Made by a program: the position numbers and the translations under genes | Source: a virus | Virus record (IMG/VR): IMGVR_UViG_3300030329_003045 | Coordinates: 1-53,344 of that record | DNA length: 53,344 bases | Reading direction: 5' to 3' (one strand) | Shown: piece after piece, positions 50,757 through 53,344 of the stretch | Layout of the letters: each line of letters begins with the position of its first letter | How positions within the stretch are numbered: position 1 is the first letter of the stretch | Notes under the pieces: model-generated | The model's database searches: none | Told to the model about the DNA's origin: nothing | What the model saw: only the letters and a program-made list of their open reading frames with translations

Positions 50757-51232
50757 TATTTACCTCTTCTTGGCGGTCTAATCATTTTTTTTCTACCTTG
50801 ACCTCTACCAAAATTATTATAATGCCACATCATATACTCCTCTTCACTCATACCCATTATCATTCTAGTAACAGGTCCAGTAACATATTCTTCTAAGGTT
50901 GCAGCAGTCCATGGAATTATCTTCTCTTCATTCAAATCTAATCCTCCCAAATACTCATCTAAAGTAAAAGGCACACCTGTACTTTCCTCCACTTTTTTAA
51001 GCGACCTATATCGCTCAGGTGAACTTCTTTTTAATCCTCCCAATACTGCCTGTGCTAGAGCTGATGTATCGTTGTTCTTTAAAAACTCTCCTAATGATTC
51101 ACTATATAAATCCATTTCTTCTTCTTCTTCTTTTAAATAATTCATAACATTAGCCATTGCGGCATCTCTTTTTGTAGTAGAATCCTCCCCTGGCTTTGGA
51201 GTATGTCCATATTTTATATCTATATCATCCAT
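50756..51232 (-). CDS. Hypothetical protein (158 aa)
   Basis: Acidic helical N-terminal half (MNYLKEEEEEMDLYSESLGE) and a basic C-terminus (FGRGQGRKKMIRPPRRGK). Overlaps the small terminase gene by 8 bases. The opposed charges might suit binding DNA and a protein partner; unknown. Confidence 0.6.
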   Translation of the reverse strand: MDDIDIKYGHTPKPGEDSTTKRDAAMANVMNYLKEEEEEMDLYSESLGEFLKNNDTSALAQAVLGGLKRSSPERYRSLKKVEESTGVPFTLDEYLGGLDLNEEKIIPWTAATLEEYVTGPVTRMIMGMSEEEYMMWHYNNFGRGQGRKKMIRPPRRGK

Positions 51233-51956
51233 TAGTAATTTCCTTTGGTCTTTCAGCTTCTGCTAACTTCTTATCTGAAAATCCTTGAAAAACTGCTCCA
51301 GTAAGCTGTGTAACCTGTGTTTTGTTCTTATCTTCCATATCCATAATATCAGCTAGCTTAAATAAGGCTTTTAGTTTAGTATCATCCTTTTGAGCAGAAT
51401 CAACTACACTTTTTATATTTTTTAAAATATAGGTCTCATCTATGCCTAGTTCTTCCATATAAGGTTTTAATTCTTCTTTCATAGCTGTCTTTATCCTTGT
51501 TGTTTTAACTAATTGTCCAGCACGCAATCCAGCATAGTGCGGGTCATCCGTAGGGAACGCCTTTAGATACGCCTTGCGTGGATCCATTCCTGAAACCAAA
51601 TACTGGACAAAAGTATGCTCTCTACTAGATAAATTGTCCTTATTTTCAACTCTTTCGTTTCTCTCCCTACCACCAAGACTATAGATATCCTCCCTTTTAG
51701 AGGTATCCATCTTAGTGCTATCTGAAACTACAAAAGTACCTGTACATGTGCCTATATAGGATTTATCCCTATTAACCCCTTTAGGCCTTTTCATTTTACC
51801 TTCTCGTATAATCTGGATAATACACCCATCATCAGCTATAACCCAGTCACCTAGATGACCATGCCTCCAGTTATACAGATAGTCTATATCTCCAGGTACT
51901 TCATCAGCATCATCAAAAACTACGTGCTCTATCTTATTTACTATATAGTGTCTCAT
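51225..51956 (-). CDS. terS: Terminase small subunit
   Basis: 243 aa. Residues about 108-160 match the helix-turn-helix region of Terminase_2-type small subunits: LSSREHTFVQYLVSGMDPRK, then AYLKAFP, RAGQLVKTTRIKTAMKEEL; followed by an oligomerisation-type helix pair (ETYILKNIKSVVDSAQKDDT, KLKALFKLADIMDMEDK). It recognises the packaging site and regulates TerL. The first 85 residues (MRHYIVNKIEHVVFDD, YLYNWRHGHLGDWVIADDGC) are an extra domain not usual in the family. A palindromic hairpin sits just before its start. Confidence 0.75.
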   Translation of the reverse strand: MRHYIVNKIEHVVFDDADEVPGDIDYLYNWRHGHLGDWVIADDGCIIQIIREGKMKRPKGVNRDKSYIGTCTGTFVVSDSTKMDTSKREDIYSLGGRERNERVENKDNLSSREHTFVQYLVSGMDPRKAYLKAFPTDDPHYAGLRAGQLVKTTRIKTAMKEELKPYMEELGIDETYILKNIKSVVDSAQKDDTKLKALFKLADIMDMEDKNKTQVTQLTGAVFQGFSDKKLAEAERPKEITNG

Positions 51957-51963
51957 TATATCC

Positions 51964-51983
51964 CTAAACCCGCCAGGGTTTAG
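51964..51983 (-). promoter_or_regulatory. Perfect 8-bp hairpin before terS
   Basis: CTAAACCC (51964-51971) and GGGTTTAG (51976-51983), loop GCCA; read on the minus strand it lies between the 62-aa stop and the terS ATG, immediately before GGATATA. It would sit against the ribosome binding site and could lower terS translation or mark a processing site. Palindromic, so a protein operator is another possibility. Confidence 0.5.
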
Positions 51984-51984
51984 A

Positions 51985-52173
51985 TTAGCTTATCCCTAAA
52001 TCTATACCATCTACATATTTCATCATATATTCTCCCATCTCATTTGTTATGGGTACATCATAACCATCAACCTCAATAACAAAATTAATATTCTCATCAA
52101 AAGCTTCTGATAAATGCTCTATCTCATCAGTCTTTGGATCATAAACTATTTTAAGTACATATTCTTTTTTCAT
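51985..52173 (-). CDS. First late gene, hypothetical protein (62 aa)
   Basis: Acidic alpha/beta mini protein: strand KKEYVLKIVYDPKTDEIEHL, helix SEAFDENI, strand NFVIEVDGYDVPITNEMG, helix YMMKYVDGIDLG. Upstream AGGAG about 11 bases before ATG. It opens the leftward unit next to the divergent region, a place where phages often put regulatory or host-takeover genes. No family recognised. Confidence 0.65.
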   Translation of the reverse strand: MKKEYVLKIVYDPKTDEIEHLSEAFDENINFVIEVDGYDVPITNEMGEYMMKYVDGIDLGIS

Positions 52174-52588
52174 ATTAGATACTCCTAACCCTGATAGTTT
52201 GAAAATTTTAAAAAAATTTTATTTTAACTTTAAATTTCGCTTTTGAGCCAGTTATATTCTCCCATACTCAAACTTATATTAAAGCACTTTATATCAGTTA
52301 TCGGGGACAATCTAGACTTCTATATGAACTAGCAACCCAACGTCTGACCCTCTACTTGTTTGTTAGACCTTCAAGGGTGATAATTGAAATCAATCAATTA
52401 CTGATGGGTATAATATAATATATAAAATATTAATAATGCAAAGGTTTTAAAAATTGTGGCATTTTGGTGCTTGGCCTTTTATATATACCCGTACCCCATA
52501 AATGGGTTTTTTACATTCGTAATTACGTTATTTTTGATTTTATATTATTTGTTGATTTTTAGTTATAATAATTATGGAGGTATAACTA
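52174..52588. promoter_or_regulatory. Divergent intergenic region, presumed promoters
   Basis: 415 bases with no gene, very AT-rich, between the first leftward gene (52173) and the first rightward gene (52589), so promoters for both units are expected here. TATAAT-like runs are frequent (52410-52440 and 52564-52569), but I could not find a convincing -35/-10 pair, and a phage polymerase promoter would not look bacterial. Some parts are less AT-rich (52300-52390, with AGACCTTCAAGGGTGAT) and could bind a regulator. Confidence 0.5.
52495..52512 (+). terminator. Weak intrinsic terminator or attenuator
   Basis: CCCA-TAAA-TGGG (52495-52506) followed by six T. The stem is only 4 bp, so weak. It lies on the plus strand upstream of the first rightward gene, where it could end leader transcripts or block read-through when the genome ends are joined. 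Confidence 0.35.
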
Positions 52589-52849
52589 ATGTTCTTTGAT
52601 CTAGATGAGATCACTACAGAGCAGGTAGCATTGACTGTTGCGGATGAGCTTGTTAAAGAAGCCATTCAATCAGCGGGAGCTACTAGGCGTAAGCGTGCTA
52701 AGATTAGAAGCTGTCAAGCTAAGCTTAAGATGTTTATGTCTTGGTGTCGTACTCAAAGATGGAAAGCCCCTATACTTAAGGTAAAGAAATCCTTTATCTT
52801 ACTAGAGGAAGCCATTGGAGAAGACGATGTACAACTCTGGGGTATCTAA
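52589..52849 (+). CDS. First rightward gene, hypothetical protein (86 aa)
   Basis: ATG after ATGGAGGTATAACTA. Acidic helical start (FDLDEITTEQVALTVADELV), basic middle (ATRRKRAKIRSCQAKLKMFM), and an acidic end. It is the gene nearest the divergent region on the rightward side and hence probably among the first expressed after infection. The helical-basic layout could suit nucleic acid or host protein binding. No family recognised. Confidence 0.6.
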   Translation: MFFDLDEITTEQVALTVADELVKEAIQSAGATRRKRAKIRSCQAKLKMFMSWCRTQRWKAPILKVKKSFILLEEAIGEDDVQLWGI

Positions 52850-52863
52850 GGATTAAATTCCGC

Positions 52864-52901
52864 GGGAGAGGCTTGAACACATTCGGAGATCGGCCTCTCT
52901 C
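52864..52901 (+). ncRNA. Stem-loop after first early gene
   Basis: GGGAGAGGC (52864-52872) pairs with GCCTCTCTC (52893-52901), 9 pairs including one G-U; inner GAA/TTC. No U-run. Same purine-rich 5' strand as the early intergenic stems at 4202, 7608 and 8738, so probably the same kind of element, here without a gene directly downstream. Confidence 0.5.
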
Positions 52902-52992
52902 ACTAACTTTATCATGTATTAGAGTGTTGTAGTGTGTAAAGATAGATGATAAGATGAGGACATAAGATGAGATGATATACGTGAGCGTGTGT

Positions 52993-53344
52993 GTGATATA
53001 TATATACCCACTTATACCAAACAGTCCCATAAAGAATTGCTGTGTATGCTTAATATATGCAGGATAAATGACTATGCTATTTATATAGCACAGAGTAATA
53101 ACCTAAGAACGATAGGCGTTATCATAATTAAGCTATGATAGATACAATGGACGTATTGTGTATGTGTTACAAAGTGTAATGCCGCATGTATATGATGCTA
53201 GATTGTAGTAAGCCGAATTAGCGATAGAGGCATTACTAGGTGTAACTGACACTGAAGATAAACAGTTAGGCTATGAAAGTCGTGGATGGTATTAGAGCTA
53301 CCAACATCATGTAAGTCCATATGTTATAATAGTATTGAGGTTCT
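52993..53344 (+). ncRNA. Pseudoknot-rich structured RNA, copy B (to window end)
   Basis: Direct, diverged copy of 1-328. The 14-bp helix is kept as 53153-53166/53185-53198, with 9 of 14 pairs changed yet all still pairing. The pseudoknot is kept as 53176-53183/53229-53236, with two U-A pairs changed to C-G. Helix 53243-53248/53263-53268 has one G-C changed to A-U. An extra hairpin TGCTAT/ATAGCA sits in the longer variable segment (53074-53090). The copy runs off the window. The 90 bases upstream (52902-52992) contain GAT-rich repeats and no visible gene. Confidence 0.8.
52993..53344 (+). repeat. Terminal imperfect repeat, right copy
   Basis: Partner of 1-328 (see that entry): flanks identical, centre diverged, 24 bases longer. 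If the molecule is circular or terminally redundant, this would be the join; the divergence would then be strain variation in the RNA gene. Confidence 0.9.

Noticed and set aside
1-53344. CRISPR array, insertion sequence or integrase
   Set aside because: No regular direct repeats with spacers, no transposase or recombinase motif in any long frame.

Overview
The window is almost certainly the whole or nearly whole genome of an AT-rich, tailed, short-tailed-type (podovirus-like) double-stranded DNA phage, probably assembled from environmental DNA. Evidence is a complete virion gene set: small and large terminase, portal, scaffold, major capsid protein, connector-type proteins, a nozzle-like protein, and a block of large ejection-type proteins. 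There is no sheath, baseplate or tape measure gene, and no integrase. Nearly every gene has a strong GGAGG-type ribosome binding site. That argues for a host with ordinary Shine-Dalgarno initiation (Proteobacteria-like rather than Bacteroidetes-like), but the host cannot be named from the sequence.

The layout is two opposing transcription units. From a divergent, gene-poor region at about 52.17-52.59 kb, a rightward unit runs through the window end and, if the ends join, on from position 1 to 12.67 kb (small early genes, structured RNAs, replication and recombination). A leftward unit runs from 52.17 kb down to 12.67 kb (packaging, capsid, lysis, tail, ejection proteins). They meet tail to tail with overlapping stop codons.

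The first 3 kb is mostly RNA. It holds a pseudoknot-rich RNA at 1-505, a 78-nt element with the ends of a tmRNA, a second structured block at 926-1890 containing a tRNA-like cloverleaf without U33, and two more structured intergenic RNAs. The first RNA is present again, diverged, at 52993-53344. Differences between the copies are compensatory in three helices, including a pseudoknot, so the fold is under selection.

At 3963-7569 five adjacent genes form what looks like a phage ubiquitin-like modification cassette: a 72-aa beta-grasp-like protein ending Gly-Gly-Asp-Gln, a possible E2-like protein, a small unknown protein, a JAMM isopeptidase and a ThiF/E1-like enzyme. Replication genes follow: ERF annealing protein, an SSB-like protein with an acidic DDIPF tail, an AEP primase fused to a RecA/DnaB-type helicase, and a PD-(D/E)XK nuclease. 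No DNA polymerase is visible, so host polymerase is presumably used.

The largest gene (3097 codons) lies among the ejection proteins. It carries a DxDGD motif and, about 350 residues upstream, a lysine-rich KxxKGGVIS segment, as in two-barrel RNA polymerases. I infer a virion RNA polymerase injected with the genome. This would explain early transcription without a T7-type polymerase. Several intergenic gaps contain multi-stem RNAs that close just before a ribosome binding site, a pattern repeated across both units.
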